Positions 25,309-34,509 of a DNA stretch of 64,000 nt are shown one piece after another. The position numbers and the translations under genes are program-made. A model generated the notes under the pieces. It did not search any database. It saw nothing but the letters and a program-made list of their open reading frames with translations, and was not told where the DNA came from. Numbering within the stretch: position 1 is the first letter of the stretch; each line of letters opens with the position of its first letter. The DNA comes from Phytohabitans suffuscus (GTDB lineage Bacteria > Actinomycetota > Actinomycetes > Mycobacteriales > Micromonosporaceae), in NCBI RefSeq assembly GCF_011764565.1, contig NZ_AP022871.1, positions 4,650,320-4,714,319 of the forward strand. Reading direction: 5' to 3'.

Positions 25309-26232
25309 TCAGCAGATTACGCGCAGTGCGCCCGGGACGCTCGTGAATCGGACTTTTTCTCGTTCGCCGAGATAGTCGCCGTCGAGCTGGAACGCCTGCG
25401 GACGCTCCGCTACCAGGGAAAACTCCGAGACGTCGTGCAGCCGAATCACTTGCGACCCATGCGGCTCAGAATGCCGGGACAGGAGCTGCGTCACTGTCCG
25501 TGTTGTGCTAGGCACGCGCAGTCGGCGCAGTGCGAGCACGTCCAGCCCGAGGTCGAACGAGGCACCCGGGTTGGGGTTGATCGCCCGGTCGCCGATGAAG
25601 GTCCAGGGTGCGGTGTTCTGGATGATGACGGTCGATAGCTCGGCCTCGGTCGCCTCACCCGGCTGCTCCAGGCTGATCGCTGGGTGCCGCCGGTCTATCG
25701 CGGTGAAGTACTGGCTGACCGCGGAGCGCATGTAAAGCGCCGGAGTGGAGGTGCGCCCCCGCAGCCGGGCCTGCTCGACCCGCCGCACCACCGAGGCGTC
25801 CAGCCCCAGCCCCGCGCAGAACGTGAAGTACCGGTCGTCGGCGCGCCCCAGCCCGATCGTGCGTATCCGCCCGGCGTGCAGCGCTTCGAGGATCACGCTC
25901 GCGCCCTCGGCCCAGCCCTTGGGGAGCCCCAGCGCGCGGGCGAAGACGTTCGTCGAACCGCCGGGCACCACCGCCAGCGCCGGCCGGGTCTCCACCGGCG
26001 CGCCGGTCATCAGGCCGTTGACCACCTCGTTGATGGTGCCGTCGCCACCGAGCGTGCAGACGACGTCGACGCCGCCGGCGGCCGCCTCGCGGGCGAGCGT
26101 CGTGGCGTGCCCGCGACGGCGGGTGCGCTCCACCGCCAGGTCGAACTCGCTGCGCAGCGCCCGCACCAGCACGTCTCGCACGCGCTCGCTCGTGGTGGTC
26201 GCCTTGGGATTGACGACCAGTAACGCCCGCAT
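25309..26232 (-). CDS. Diacylglycerol-kinase-family lipid kinase
   Basis: A 307-residue DAGK-family enzyme that phosphorylates a lipid with ATP. The nucleotide loop is CTLGGDGTINEVVNGL, followed by VVPGGSTNVFARALG. A second domain carries GLGLDASVVRRVE and a late PQAFQLDGDYLGE with the conserved aspartate. ATG 26232 (MRALLVVNPKATTT) is the natural start, and the frame upstream is not coding. It is divergent from the small membrane protein at 26270, the same pairing as Rv3218/Rv3217c. The exact lipid substrate is unknown. Confidence 0.88.
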   Translation of the reverse strand: MRALLVVNPKATTTSERVRDVLVRALRSEFDLAVERTRRRGHATTLAREAAAGGVDVVCTLGGDGTINEVVNGLMTGAPVETRPALAVVPGGSTNVFARALGLPKGWAEGASVILEALHAGRIRTIGLGRADDRYFTFCAGLGLDASVVRRVEQARLRGRTSTPALYMRSAVSQYFTAIDRRHPAISLEQPGEATEAELSTVIIQNTAPWTFIGDRAINPNPGASFDLGLDVLALRRLRVPSTTRTVTQLLSRHSEPHGSQVIRLHDVSEFSLVAERPQAFQLDGDYLGEREKVRFTSVPGALRVIC

Positions 26233-26269
26233 GGGCGGGACTGTACCCGCTGGCGAGTATCGTTTGCGC

Positions 26270-26659
26270 GTGATCCAGGACTCCCCGGCGCTCCCCGGCA
26301 CGCTGCGCTGGGCGGTGTGGCTGCTGGCCGGCGAGGCGGTCGCGGTCGCGCTCGTCGCCGCCTATCTGGTGTACGAGGACCTGACCGGCACCGCCAACGA
26401 CATGGTCGTCGCGCTCATGGTGACCGCCTTCGCGATCGCCGGCGCCGTGCTGCTCTTCGTGCTCGCCCGCGCGCTGTCCAACCGCCGCGCCGGCGCCCGC
26501 GGTCCGGTCATCGTGCTCCAGCTGATGCTGCTGCCGATCGGCTACTACATGATCCAGGGCGGGCTGGCGTGGGCCGGTATACCGATCATCGCGATCGCCG
26601 TCGCGGTGGGGGCGCTACTGGTCACCCCATCGAGTACCAAAGCGCTCGGATTGGGCTGA
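26270..26659 (+). CDS. Four-helix membrane protein (Rv3217c-like)
   Basis: A 129-residue protein from the GTG at 26270. Four hydrophobic segments are clear: WAVWLLAGEAVAVALVAAYL, VALMVTAFAIAGAVLLFVLA, VIVLQLMLLPIGYYMI and IPIIAIAVAVGALLVT. No functional motif is seen. It is divergent from the lipid kinase with 37 bases between the starts, as in mycobacteria. Function is unknown. Confidence 0.78.
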   Translation: MIQDSPALPGTLRWAVWLLAGEAVAVALVAAYLVYEDLTGTANDMVVALMVTAFAIAGAVLLFVLARALSNRRAGARGPVIVLQLMLLPIGYYMIQGGLAWAGIPIIAIAVAVGALLVTPSSTKALGLG

Positions 26660-26771
26660 ACACGACACCCGAACGGATGGCTCTGCCACCGTTTGGGCGC
26701 CCGCGCCCCTAAAGTGTCGCCGTGAGCGAGCCGCCTTCAGCGCCGCACGAGCGAGCGAGCCGGGGGACACC

Positions 26772-27470
26772 GTGGGTGTAGACGGGGCAGTACGGCCACC
26801 GGCGTACCAGACGCTCGCCGAGGACCTGCGGGCAGAGATCACATCCGGGCGGCTCCAGCCGGGCGAACGGCTGCCGACCGAGCCCCAGCTGTGTGCCCGG
26901 TCGGGGGTGAGCCGCAGCACCGTGCGAGAGGCGCTGCGCCTGCTCGCCAGCCAGCACCTGATCGTCACCACCCGTGGCGTGACCGGCGGCAGCTTCGTCG
27001 CCCACCCCAGCCCGGCCGATCTCTCCGACACGCTCTCCACCGGCCTCAACCTGCTGATCAACACCTCCACCGCCGGCCTCTACGACCTACTGGAGGTGCG
27101 CGAGTCGCTGGAGGTGCCGGCGGCGGCGCAGGCGGCCCGGCGGCGCACCGACGAGCACCTGGCCGAGCTGGAGGCGGCGCTCTTCGACCCGCGCACGACC
27201 GACGTGCCGGCGATGCTGGCCGCCCACCGGGCGTTTCACTCCGCACTCGGCGCGGCCACCGGCAACCCCCTCCTGGAGCTGCTCAGCCGGCCGCTCTACC
27301 AGGTGTCGAACGAGCGTGACGTGGCCGCGACGGCGCCCGCCGGCTTCTGGGTCCAGGTCGACGCCGACCACCGCGAACTCCTGCGCGCGATCAGGGCCGG
27401 CGACGCGGACGCCGCCACCAAGATCGCCCGCGAGCACATCACCTTCATCCGGGCGTCGCTCACGCCCTAG
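26772..27470 (+). CDS. FadR-subfamily GntR transcriptional regulator
   Basis: A 232-residue regulator. The N-terminal winged helix-turn-helix reads GRLQPGERLPTEPQLCARSG and SRSTVREALRLLASQHLI. The C-terminal FCD domain includes LLEVRESLEVPAAAQAA, the metal-ligand segment AAHRAFHSALGAATGN, and DADHRELLRAIRAGD. FCD proteins sense organic acids through a bound metal. Start is GTG 26772. No obvious catabolic operon adjoins it, so the target is unknown. Confidence 0.88.
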   Translation: MGVDGAVRPPAYQTLAEDLRAEITSGRLQPGERLPTEPQLCARSGVSRSTVREALRLLASQHLIVTTRGVTGGSFVAHPSPADLSDTLSTGLNLLINTSTAGLYDLLEVRESLEVPAAAQAARRRTDEHLAELEAALFDPRTTDVPAMLAAHRAFHSALGAATGNPLLELLSRPLYQVSNERDVAATAPAGFWVQVDADHRELLRAIRAGDADAATKIAREHITFIRASLTP

Positions 27471-27502
27471 CTCGAAGAAACCCGGCCAGATCGAAGAAAT
27501 CC

Positions 27503-27564
27503 GAGCTACCGCGACGTCCGCGGTGGTCGACGGTCCGGACCAACGCGGACATCGCGGCAGCTCA
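27503..27564. repeat. Dispersed repeat R1, shortened copy 3
   Basis: A 62-bp copy with the ends intact (GAGCTACCGCGACGTCCGC and GCGGACATCGCGGCAGCTC) but the central block missing. The two ends are inverted repeats of each other. It lies between the GntR and RsbW-like genes. Confidence 0.7.
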
Positions 27565-27585
27565 AGTCCTCGGTTGAAACGGAGT

Positions 27586-27993
27586 TCAGGGTGAGCGACG
27601 GGTCAGCAGGCGGATCGAGGCGCGGTTGTCCTCGACGGTGGCGGACGCGGCGGTGGTGAGCGCGGTGAGCACCTTCCACGCGAAGGAGGACTCGGCCGGC
27701 AGGCGCGCGCCGCGCACGGTGTTGACCGCGACCTCGACGCTCAGCGCGTCGTCGGTGACCGAGAAGCGGCACTCGAGCTCGGCGTCGCGGCTCGCGATCG
27801 CCAGGAGCATCGCGCAGGCCTCGTCGACCGCGATGCGCAGGTCTTCGATCTCGTCGAGCGCGAAATGCAGGCGTGCGGCCAGGCCGGCCGTCGCCGTGCG
27901 CAGCACACCGAGGTAGCCGACGTCGGCCGGCACGGTGAGCAACACGACGTCGTCTTCGATCACCGGCTCCACATGCACTGTCAGCTGACTCAC
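27586..27993 (-). CDS. RsbW-like ATP-binding anti-sigma factor/kinase
   Basis: A 135-residue GHKL-fold protein. It shows the N-box LRIAVDEACAMLLAIA and a preceding LALEVPADVGYLGVLRTA-type segment (here VPADVGYLGVLRTATAG). Its C-terminus reads SSFAWKVLTALTTAA. In the RsbW/SpoIIAB family such proteins bind SigB/SigF-type sigma factors and phosphorylate an antagonist. Start is GTG 27993. No SigF-type sigma gene or STAS antagonist lies nearby, so it is an orphan and its partner is elsewhere. Confidence 0.8.
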   Translation of the reverse strand: MSQLTVHVEPVIEDDVVLLTVPADVGYLGVLRTATAGLAARLHFALDEIEDLRIAVDEACAMLLAIASRDAELECRFSVTDDALSVEVAVNTVRGARLPAESSFAWKVLTALTTAASATVEDNRASIRLLTRRSP

Positions 27994-28018
27994 CCCGCCC
28001 AGCGACTCTACCGGTTCA

Positions 28019-28525
28019 CTACCATTCGGCGGGTTCCCGCATCCCGAGTTTGTGTAAGGCGGGTCCGGAGAGCCGGTACGGGATCCACTCGTCCATGGCC
28101 GCCGCCCCGAGCGCACCGTAGAAGTCGCGGGCAGGATTCCAGTGCAGGACCCACCAGTCCAGCCGCTGGTACCCGCGTTCCACGCAGATCCGCGCGAGGG
28201 TGGTGAGCAGCAGCCGGCCGGCCCCGGTGCGGCGGGCCGCCGGGCGGACGTAGAGATCCTCCAGATAGATCCCGTGCACGCCCTCCCAGGTCGAGAAGTT
28301 CAGAAACCACAGCGCGTACCCGACGAGCTGGTCCTCCCGGACCGCGACGTGGCCGAAGAGCGCCGGCTGGGGCGCGAAGAGGGCGGCGTGGAGCTGGGGC
28401 CCGGTGAGGTGGCACTGCTCGGGCGCCTGTTCGAACTCAGCGAGCTCGTGCACCATAGCGACGACGGCCGGCACGTCATCGGGACGTGCCGGCCGGATCG
28501 TTACCCCGGAGGGAGCGGGCGTCAC
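28019..28525 (-). CDS. GNAT-family N-acetyltransferase
   Basis: A 168-residue acetyltransferase close to the spermidine/thialysine acetyltransferase group. Seen are IRPARPDDVPAVVAMVHELA, the HLTGPQLHAALF segment, LEDLYVRPAARRTGAGR (acetyl-CoA loop), LDWWVLHWNPARDFY, and GALGAAAMDEW. Its GTG start (28525) overlaps the sodN stop (GTCA/TGA overlap of four bases), so it is probably translated with sodN. Substrate is unassigned. Confidence 0.85.
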   Translation of the reverse strand: MTPAPSGVTIRPARPDDVPAVVAMVHELAEFEQAPEQCHLTGPQLHAALFAPQPALFGHVAVREDQLVGYALWFLNFSTWEGVHGIYLEDLYVRPAARRTGAGRLLLTTLARICVERGYQRLDWWVLHWNPARDFYGALGAAAMDEWIPYRLSGPALHKLGMREPAEW

Positions 28526-28926
28526 GCCTGCTTGGTCTCCCAGAAGATCTTGGAAATCTCCTCGATCTTGCTCAGCAGCTCGTCGGCCTTCGCCGGGTCG
28601 GCCGAGCCCTTGGCGCCGGCGGCGCCGGCGAGCTTGGTGGCCTCGTTGAAGAGCTGGTGCAGGTGCGGGTACTTCTCGAAGTGCGGCGGCTTGAAGTAGT
28701 CGGTCCACAGCACCCACAGGTGGTGCTTGACCAGTTCGGCGCGCTGCTCCTTGATGATCAGAGCCCGCGTACGGAATTCGGGGTCGGTGTTCGCCTGGTA
28801 CTTCTCGGCGATCGCCTTCACCGACTCGGCCTCGATCCGTGCCTGCGCCGGGTCGTAGACGCCGCACGGCAGGTCGCAGTGGGCGCTGACAACCGTGCGC
28901 GGAGCAAGGATGCGTGGAAGTCGCAT
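28522..28926 (-). CDS. sodN: Nickel superoxide dismutase
   Basis: NiSOD precursor of 134 residues. A short propeptide (MRLPRILAPRTVVSA) is removed to expose the N-terminal nickel hook HCDLPCGVYDPAQARIEAES. The ligands are the first His and the two Cys of the hook. The rest is the four-helix bundle (KEQRAELVKHHLWVLWTDYF, KYPHLHQLFNEATKLAG). Dismutates superoxide in the cytoplasm. The maturation protease gene sodX is divergent, 85 bases away. Confidence 0.96.
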   Translation of the reverse strand: MRLPRILAPRTVVSAHCDLPCGVYDPAQARIEAESVKAIAEKYQANTDPEFRTRALIIKEQRAELVKHHLWVLWTDYFKPPHFEKYPHLHQLFNEATKLAGAAGAKGSADPAKADELLSKIEEISKIFWETKQA

Positions 28927-29010
28927 AAGGACCCTCCATGACGTTTGCGATGATCCGGGAAAGACCCTACTCCTCGTCCAACTGCCCCATGTGCGAGAGG
29001 TGAAACACAC

Positions 29011-29322
29011 ATGCCATTCGCCGTACTCGTGCGTGGCCCGTCCATGGCGCCTACGCTGCGCCACGGCGACGCCCTGATCGTGCGCCGTGGCGGGCGCGCG
29101 ACCCGTCCGGGTGATGTCGTGGTGGCGAGGTTCCGCACCCGCCCTGACCTGCTCGTGGTCAAGCGCGCGGTCCGCGCGCAGGACGGCGGATGGTGGCTAC
29201 ACGGAGACAACGAGCTGGTCGCGGATGACTCCCGGGCTTACGGGGTAGCAGACGTGGTGGGTCGGGTGGTGCTGCGCTACTGGCCCCGGCCGGGGTTTAT
29301 GCTCAAGTTTCGGACCGGGTGA
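29011..29322 (+). CDS. sodX: Nickel-type superoxide dismutase maturation protease
   Basis: A 103-residue S26-type signal-peptidase-like protein that removes the SodN propeptide. The catalytic serine is in VRGPSMAPTLRHGD and the lysine in LLVVKRAVRA. The protein ends with VVGRVVLRYWPRPG. It has no membrane anchor, fitting a cytoplasmic substrate. It is divergently arranged with sodN, and both are needed to make an active enzyme. Confidence 0.92.
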   Translation: MPFAVLVRGPSMAPTLRHGDALIVRRGGRATRPGDVVVARFRTRPDLLVVKRAVRAQDGGWWLHGDNELVADDSRAYGVADVVGRVVLRYWPRPGFMLKFRTG

Positions 29323-29432
29323 CCCCCGCACCGCGCACCGCCCCTCGTGCACTCACCGTCGCGTGCACAGCCGGCGGGCCGAAGCGTTCGCAGCCAGGGG
29401 CGAGCGAGGAAACACACGTGGGGAGTCACCGC

Positions 29433-30637
29433 ATGTCATCGTCCAATTTGGATTCAATCGCCGCGACCGATCCCGTCTTCGAGCTGCACCGGGGCGGGAA
29501 GATGGCCGTCGTCGCCACCGTCCCGCTGACCAGCCGGGAAGACCTCTCCCTCGCGTACACGCCGGGCGTGGCCCAGGTGTGCGAGGCGATCGCGGCCGAG
29601 CCCGACCTCGCCGCCGAGTACACCTGGACCGGCCACACCGTGGCGGTCGTGAGCGACGGGACCGCCGTGCTCGGGCTGGGCGACATCGGCCCGCGCGCCG
29701 CGATGCCGGTCATGGAGGGCAAGGCGGTGCTGTTCAAGCAGTTCGGCGGCGTGGACGCGGTGCCGATCTGCCTCGACACGCAGGACGTCGACGAGATCAT
29801 CTCGGTGGTGACCGCGCTGGCGCCCTCGTTCGGCGGGATCAACCTGGAGGACATCTCCGCCCCCGCTGCTTCGAGATCGAGCGGCGGCTGGACGAGACGC
29901 TGCCGATCCCGGTCTTCCACGACGACCAGCACGGCACCGCGATCGTCGTGCTCGCCGCCCTGCGCAACGCGATCACCCTGCTCGACCGCAAGATCGAAGA
30001 CCTGAGCGTCGTGGTGAGCGGCGCGGGCGCGGCCGGCGTCGCGGTCACCAGGATGTTGATCGCCGGCGGGGTCGACGCCGACCGGGTCGTGGTCGCCGAC
30101 TCGCGCGGGATCATCCACGGCGGGCGGGGCGACCTCACGCCGGTCAAGGCCGAGCTCGCCGCCACCACGAACGGCGCGGGCGGCCACGGGCGGGTCGCCA
30201 CCGGGGGTATCGCGGACGCGCTCGCCGGCGCCGACGTGCTGATCGGCGTCTCCGGCGGCCAGATCCCGGAGGAGGCGGTGGCCGGCATGGCGCCGGACGG
30301 GATCGTCTTCGCGCTCGCCAACCCCACGCCCGAGGTGCACCCCGACATCGCGTCCCGGCACGCGGCCCTGGTCGCCACCGGACGCAGCGACTTCCCCAAC
30401 CAGATCAACAACGTGCTCGCGTTCCCCGGCGTCTTCCGCGGCGCCCTGGACGCGCGGGCCACGACGGTCACCGACGGCATGAAGGTGGCCGCCGCGGAGG
30501 CGATCGCCGGCGTGGTGGCCGACGCCCTGCACGCCGACGCGTTCGTGCCCTCGCCGCTCGACCCGCGGGTGGCCCCCGCGGTGGCGGAGGCTGTGGCCGA
30601 GGCCGCCCGGCGCGACGGAGTCGCCCGCGGCGCGTGA
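29433..30637 (+). CDS. NAD(P)-dependent malic enzyme, frameshifted
   Basis: Oxidative decarboxylase of malate to pyruvate. Before the frame change: DPVFELHRGGKM, SLAYTPGVAQVCEAIA, and GLGDIGPRAAMPVMEGKAVL. After it: FHDDQHGTAIVVLAALRNA, VSGAGAAGVAVTRML, and DFPNQINNVLAFPGVF. The change is at the CCCCC run 29860-29864, inside the LEDISAPRCFEIE family segment. One added base gives 401 residues, the usual length for the small bacterial form. Start is ATG 29433 (MSSSNLDSIAATDP). Both halves are strongly conserved, so a sequencing deletion is likely. Confidence 0.92.
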
Positions 30638-30659
30638 CGCTTTTGCTAGCGTGCGGATC

Positions 30660-31611
30660 ATGCGTGCCGCGTACGCCTCAGCGTTCGACCACGACAACCC
30701 GCTCGCCGCGCTGGCGGTGGGGGAGCAGCCCGAGCCGGAAACGCCCAGCTCCGACTGGGTGACCGTCGAGGTCAAGGCCAGCTCCCTCAACCACCACGAC
30801 CTCTGGTCGCTGCGCGGCGTCGGGCTGTCCGCCCAGCAGCTGCCGATGATCCTCGGCTGCGACGCGGCGGGCCTCGACCCGTCCGGCGCGGAGGTCGTCG
30901 TGTACCCCGTGATCGACGACCCGGGTGACCCGCGCGGCCACTCGCTGCTGTCCGAGCGCTACCCCGGCACGATCGCCGAACGGGTCGCGGTGCCCCGGGC
31001 CAACGTGGTGCCCAAGCCGGCCGGGGTGTCCTTTGCGGACGCCGCGTGCCTGCCGACCGCGTGGCTCACCGCGTACCGCATGCTCACCAGCCGCGGCCGG
31101 ATCGACGAGGCCCAGTCGGTCCTGGTCCAGGGCGCCGGGGCGGCGTGGCGACCGCGGCGGTGGTGCTGGCGGCCGCGCTCGGCAAGCGGGTGTACGCCAC
31201 GAGCCGTGACGCCGCCAAGCGCGAGCGCATCGCCGAGCTGGGCGCCACCGCGCTGGAGCCCGGCGCCCGCCTGCCCGAGCGGGTCGACGTGGTGGTCGAG
31301 ACGGTGGGCGCGGCGACGTTCGACCACTCGCTCAAGTCGGCCGCCTTCGGCGCCCGCATCGTGGTCTCCGGCGCGACCTCCGGCCACGAGCCGAAGGTCA
31401 ACCTCCGCCGCGTCTTCGCGATGCAGCTGGAGATCCTGGGCACCTCCATGGGTACCCCCAGGAGCTGGCCGGCCTGCTCACCCTCTGCCAGGAGCGCGGG
31501 ATCCGCCCCGTGGTCGACAGCGTGTTTCCGTTCTCCGGCGTCGAGGCCGCTTTCGCCCGCCTGCACTCCGGCGACGTGTTCGGCAAGGTGGTCGTCGACC
31601 ACACCCGGTAG
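30660..31611 (+). CDS. Zinc-binding alcohol dehydrogenase/quinone oxidoreductase-like protein, twice frameshifted
   Basis: Medium-chain dehydrogenase fold of about 317 residues. The GroES-like part reads VTVEVKASSLNHHDLWSLRG, ILGCDAAGLD and VVVYPVIDD. The nucleotide fold begins at VLVQGAGG and continues VATAAVVLAAALGKRVYATSRD. The end reads RPVVDSVFPFSGVEAAFARL. Frame changes fall at GGGG 31137-31140 and CCCCC 31455-31459; two added bases restore one reading. The ATG at 30660 is in the GTGCGGATCATG context, just after the malic-enzyme stop. The substrate is unknown. Confidence 0.83.
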
Positions 31612-31628
31612 GGGGTGGCAGCGGCGGC

Positions 31629-32564
31629 CTAGCCGAGCTGGTCCTCCAGGCGGCCGAGGCCGGACGCCCCGGCGTCCTCCGGCAGGCGGCGCTTGGCGTC
31701 GGTGTCGCCGTAGAGGGACCACCGCCAGAAGTCGAGCGTCGAGTCGGCCACCACGTCGAACGCCCCGTTGCCCTCGCGCAGCAGTGACTGGCCGTGGTCG
31801 CCATCGGGCAGCGTGAGGAACGCCTTGGGCCAGGGCACGCGGTCGTAGGCGGCCTTGCCCGAGGCGTACGAGACGACCGAGTCGAGCTCCCCGTGTACGA
31901 ACAGCAGCGGCGCGGGCGGCCCGGTGAAGCCCAGCCCCACCCCGAGCGCGCTGCCGGCGAGCACCACGCCCGCGTCCAGCCGCTCGTCGCGGGCCACGCT
32001 GAAGAGGCCGATCGTGGTGATGCCGCCCGCGGAGTGACCGGCCGCGGCGAGGCGGTCGGTGGCGAGGCGCCCGCGCAGCACGTCGCCCGCCCGCCGGTCC
32101 AGCTTGAGGACCTCGGAGAGCACGTACGTGGCGTCGGCCGGCTGGTTGATCACGTCCAGCGCGTTGACGCGTTCGGCGCCCCGGCTCGTGTACGGGTATG
32201 TGGGCGCCGCGATCACGAACCCCGCCGACGCCCAGTGCTCCAGCAGCGGCGCGTAGTCGCTGGGCCGGCCGGTCAGCCCGTGGCTGAAGAGGATCACCGG
32301 GAAGCGCCCGGCGCCGGCGTCCGGGTACCAGATCGTCACCGGCAGCGGCCGGTCGGTGCCCCGGCTGAGGCGGAGCTGGCGCGTGTCCACGTCGAAGCTC
32401 TGCCGCGGTGCCCGCCCGGTCTTCTCGGGGGCCGGCGCGGAGGTGACCGCCGGCGCGGGCGGTGGGGCGGTGGTGGTCACCGGCCGTGGCACGGAGACCG
32501 AGCAGCCGGCGAGCAGGAGGACGGAGGCGGCGGCGAGGCTAGCGCGCAACGACGCCTCCGGCAC
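31629..32564 (-). CDS. Exported alpha/beta-hydrolase lipoprotein (dienelactone-hydrolase/PETase-like)
   Basis: A 311-residue protein. The N-terminal signal ends in a lipobox (LLLAGCSVS), followed by a Pro/Thr-rich stretch. The hydrolase has the oxyanion loop FSHGLTGRP, the nucleophile AAGHSAGG, and a VHGELDSVV acid segment. A GDHGQSLL histidine follows. The family includes polyester and wax-ester hydrolases; the substrate here is unknown. The GTG at 32564 lies inside the end of the sirtuin gene (26-base overlap), so the two are coupled. A paralogue lies at 33552. Confidence 0.8.
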   Translation of the reverse strand: MPEASLRASLAAASVLLLAGCSVSVPRPVTTTAPPPAPAVTSAPAPEKTGRAPRQSFDVDTRQLRLSRGTDRPLPVTIWYPDAGAGRFPVILFSHGLTGRPSDYAPLLEHWASAGFVIAAPTYPYTSRGAERVNALDVINQPADATYVLSEVLKLDRRAGDVLRGRLATDRLAAAGHSAGGITTIGLFSVARDERLDAGVVLAGSALGVGLGFTGPPAPLLFVHGELDSVVSYASGKAAYDRVPWPKAFLTLPDGDHGQSLLREGNGAFDVVADSTLDFWRWSLYGDTDAKRRLPEDAGASGLGRLEDQLG

Positions 32565-33384
32565 CGGCGAGGCGGACGAGGTCGGGCAGCACGGCGCCGA
32601 GCGGCGCGTCCAGCGTGAGCGCCGAGTACGCGTCCGCGCGCGTGGCCCCGCGGTTGACGATCGCCACCGGAATGCCCAGCTTCGCCGCCCGCAGCACGAA
32701 CCGCCGCCCCGACATCACCGTCAACGACGACCCGAGCACGAGCAGCAGCTTCGCGCTCTCCACCAGCGCGAAGCTGGCGTCCACCCGCGGCCGCGGCACC
32801 GTCTCGCCGAAGAAGACCACGTCCGGCTTGAGCGTGCCCCGCCCGCAGGCCCGGCAGCCGACCAGGCGGAACCGCTCGACCGTGGCGTCCGGCAGGTCGG
32901 CGTCACCGTCCGGGTTGACCGCTATCACCTGCGCGTGGAACTCCGGGTTGACCAGCCGCAGCCGCCGGTCGAGCTCGTCCCGCGCGGTCCCGTCTCCGCA
33001 GTCGAGGCAGATCACCCGGTCGAGGTTGCCGTGCAGCTCGATCACCTCGGCGCACCCGCCGGCCTGGTGGAGGCCGTCCACGTTCTGCGTGATGACGCCG
33101 CGGAGCAGCCCGCCGTGCTGCAGGTCGGCGACCGCCCGGTGCCCCGAGTTGGGCTCGGCCCGCGCGATCGTCCGCCACCCGACGTGGCTGCGTGCCCAGT
33201 ACCGCCGCCGGGCGGCCGCCTCCCGGGTGAAGGTCTGGTAGGTCATCGGGGCGTGCCGCGCCTGCACGCCGTCCGGCCCTCGATAGTCCGGAATGCCGGA
33301 GTCGGTGGAGATGCCGGCGCCGGTGAGCACGGCGACGCCGCCCTCCGCGACCATCTCGGCCAGCCGCTCGGTCCCGTCGATCAC
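32539..33384 (-). CDS. NAD-dependent protein deacetylase (sirtuin)
   Basis: Sir2-family enzyme of 281 residues that removes acyl groups from lysine with NAD. The NAD-binding GAGISTDSGIPDYRGPD and the catalytic VITQNVDGLH (with ELHGNL supplying the histidine) are intact. The structural zinc is held by CLDCGDG and CRACGRG. A class like the SIR2 III/U type with short size fits. Start is ATG 33384. It is translationally overlapped with the downstream hydrolase. Confidence 0.92.
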   Translation of the reverse strand: MIDGTERLAEMVAEGGVAVLTGAGISTDSGIPDYRGPDGVQARHAPMTYQTFTREAAARRRYWARSHVGWRTIARAEPNSGHRAVADLQHGGLLRGVITQNVDGLHQAGGCAEVIELHGNLDRVICLDCGDGTARDELDRRLRLVNPEFHAQVIAVNPDGDADLPDATVERFRLVGCRACGRGTLKPDVVFFGETVPRPRVDASFALVESAKLLLVLGSSLTVMSGRRFVLRAAKLGIPVAIVNRGATRADAYSALTLDAPLGAVLPDLVRLAGAGGVVAR

Positions 33385-33410
33385 CCATCCATGGTGCCTC
33401 AGCCTTCACC

Positions 33411-33516
33411 GAGATCTGCGCCACCGCGGTCCGGGCCGTTGCTCTCGCGGCCTGAAACCGCGCAGGGCGAGGCCGCGGGAGCAACGGCCCGGACCACCGC
33501 GGACATCGCGGCAGCT
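33411..33516. repeat. Dispersed repeat R1, copy 4 (inverted pair)
   Basis: About 106 bp formed by two R1-like halves in inverted order. GCCGTTGCTCTCGCGGCC on the left is answered by GGCCGCGGGAGCAACGGC on the right. The right end is the usual GCGGACATCGCGGCAGCTC. It lies in the gap between the sirtuin start and the second hydrolase gene. Confidence 0.7.
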
Positions 33517-33551
33517 CGGCATGTATTCCGGTCCTCGGATCCGGGCGGCGA

Positions 33552-34389
33552 TCAGCTCACCAGCGCGAGGCGGCCGCGGGCGGCGGGGTCGTCGTAGAGG
33601 GTCCAGCGGAGGAAGTCGAGCGTGGTGGCCAGCACCCGGTCGAAGCCGGGCCGGCCGGGGTCAGGTAGGCGCCGTGGTCCTGGCCGGGCAGCGCGAGGAA
33701 CGCCTTCGGCCAGCGGACCCGGTCGTACGCGGCCCGCGCGGCCTCGATCGGGACGGTCGGGTCGGCGGTGCCGTGCACGAAGAGCACCGCGGCTCGCGGG
33801 CCGGCGAAGGCGCCGGCCATCCCCGCGCCGGCGATCACGATGCCGCCGCGGAGCCTGCGGTCGTGGCCGGCGGTGAAGAGGCCCGCCGTGGTGTAGCCGC
33901 CGGCGGAGTGGCCGGCCGCGCCGATGCGGCTGGCGTCCAGGTGGCCGGCGAACGCGGGAGGGCCACCACCTCGCGGACCACGTACCAGGCGTCGGCCGGC
34001 TGGTTGCGCACGTCGGCGCGGCTGAAGCGGCGGGTGTCCTTGCGGGTGCGGGGGTAGGCCGGCGCGGCCACCACGAACCCCGCCGACACCCAGCGGCTGA
34101 TGATCTGCGCGTGGTAGGCGGGGAGGCCGTGCAGGCCGTGGCTGTAGACGACCACGGGAAACCGTCCGGCGGCGACCGGTGCGTCGCGGCCGGCGAAGAT
34201 GGCCGGGTACCAGACCGTGGTGGGCAGCGGGCGGGCCTCGCCGCGGCTGAGCGCCAGCATGCGGATGCCGACCGGATAGCTGGACCTCGGGGCGGACACA
34301 TGAGAAACGGCGTGTGGCGCCTGAGCGCCACACGCCGCCGAAGCGAACAGCAGGACCACGCCGACGAGCCCCGCTGCAAACCGCTTCAT
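33552..34389 (-). CDS. Second alpha/beta-hydrolase lipoprotein, twice frameshifted
   Basis: Paralogue of the hydrolase at 31629. It starts at ATG 34389 with a lipobox (FASAACGAQ). It then reads TTVWYPAIFAGR, VVVYSHGLHGLP, AAGHSAGGYTT, VHGTADPTVP, and LPGQDHGAYL. It ends LATTLDFLRWTLYDDP in a third frame. The changes fall near 33956-33962 (CCCTCCCG) and 33644-33662. Two added bases give 279 residues. Like its paralogue it would be an exported esterase-type enzyme with unknown substrate. The 3' end lies 35 bases from the R1 copy. Confidence 0.75.
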
Positions 34390-34509
34390 GTTTTGACGGT
34401 ACGGATGAGACCGCCGTACGGGGCCGGCTTTCCGGTTCCCGTACGGCGGCCGTCCGGACACCTAGGGTCAGTTGTGCGATACGCGAGGTCAGGTGTGCGA
34501 TAAGCGAGG

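Noticed and set aside
3041..33516. R1 considered as a protein-coding or CRISPR-like repeat
   Set aside because: Spacing between copies is thousands of bases and irregular, there are no unique spacers, and the shared peptide arises in different frames and orientations.
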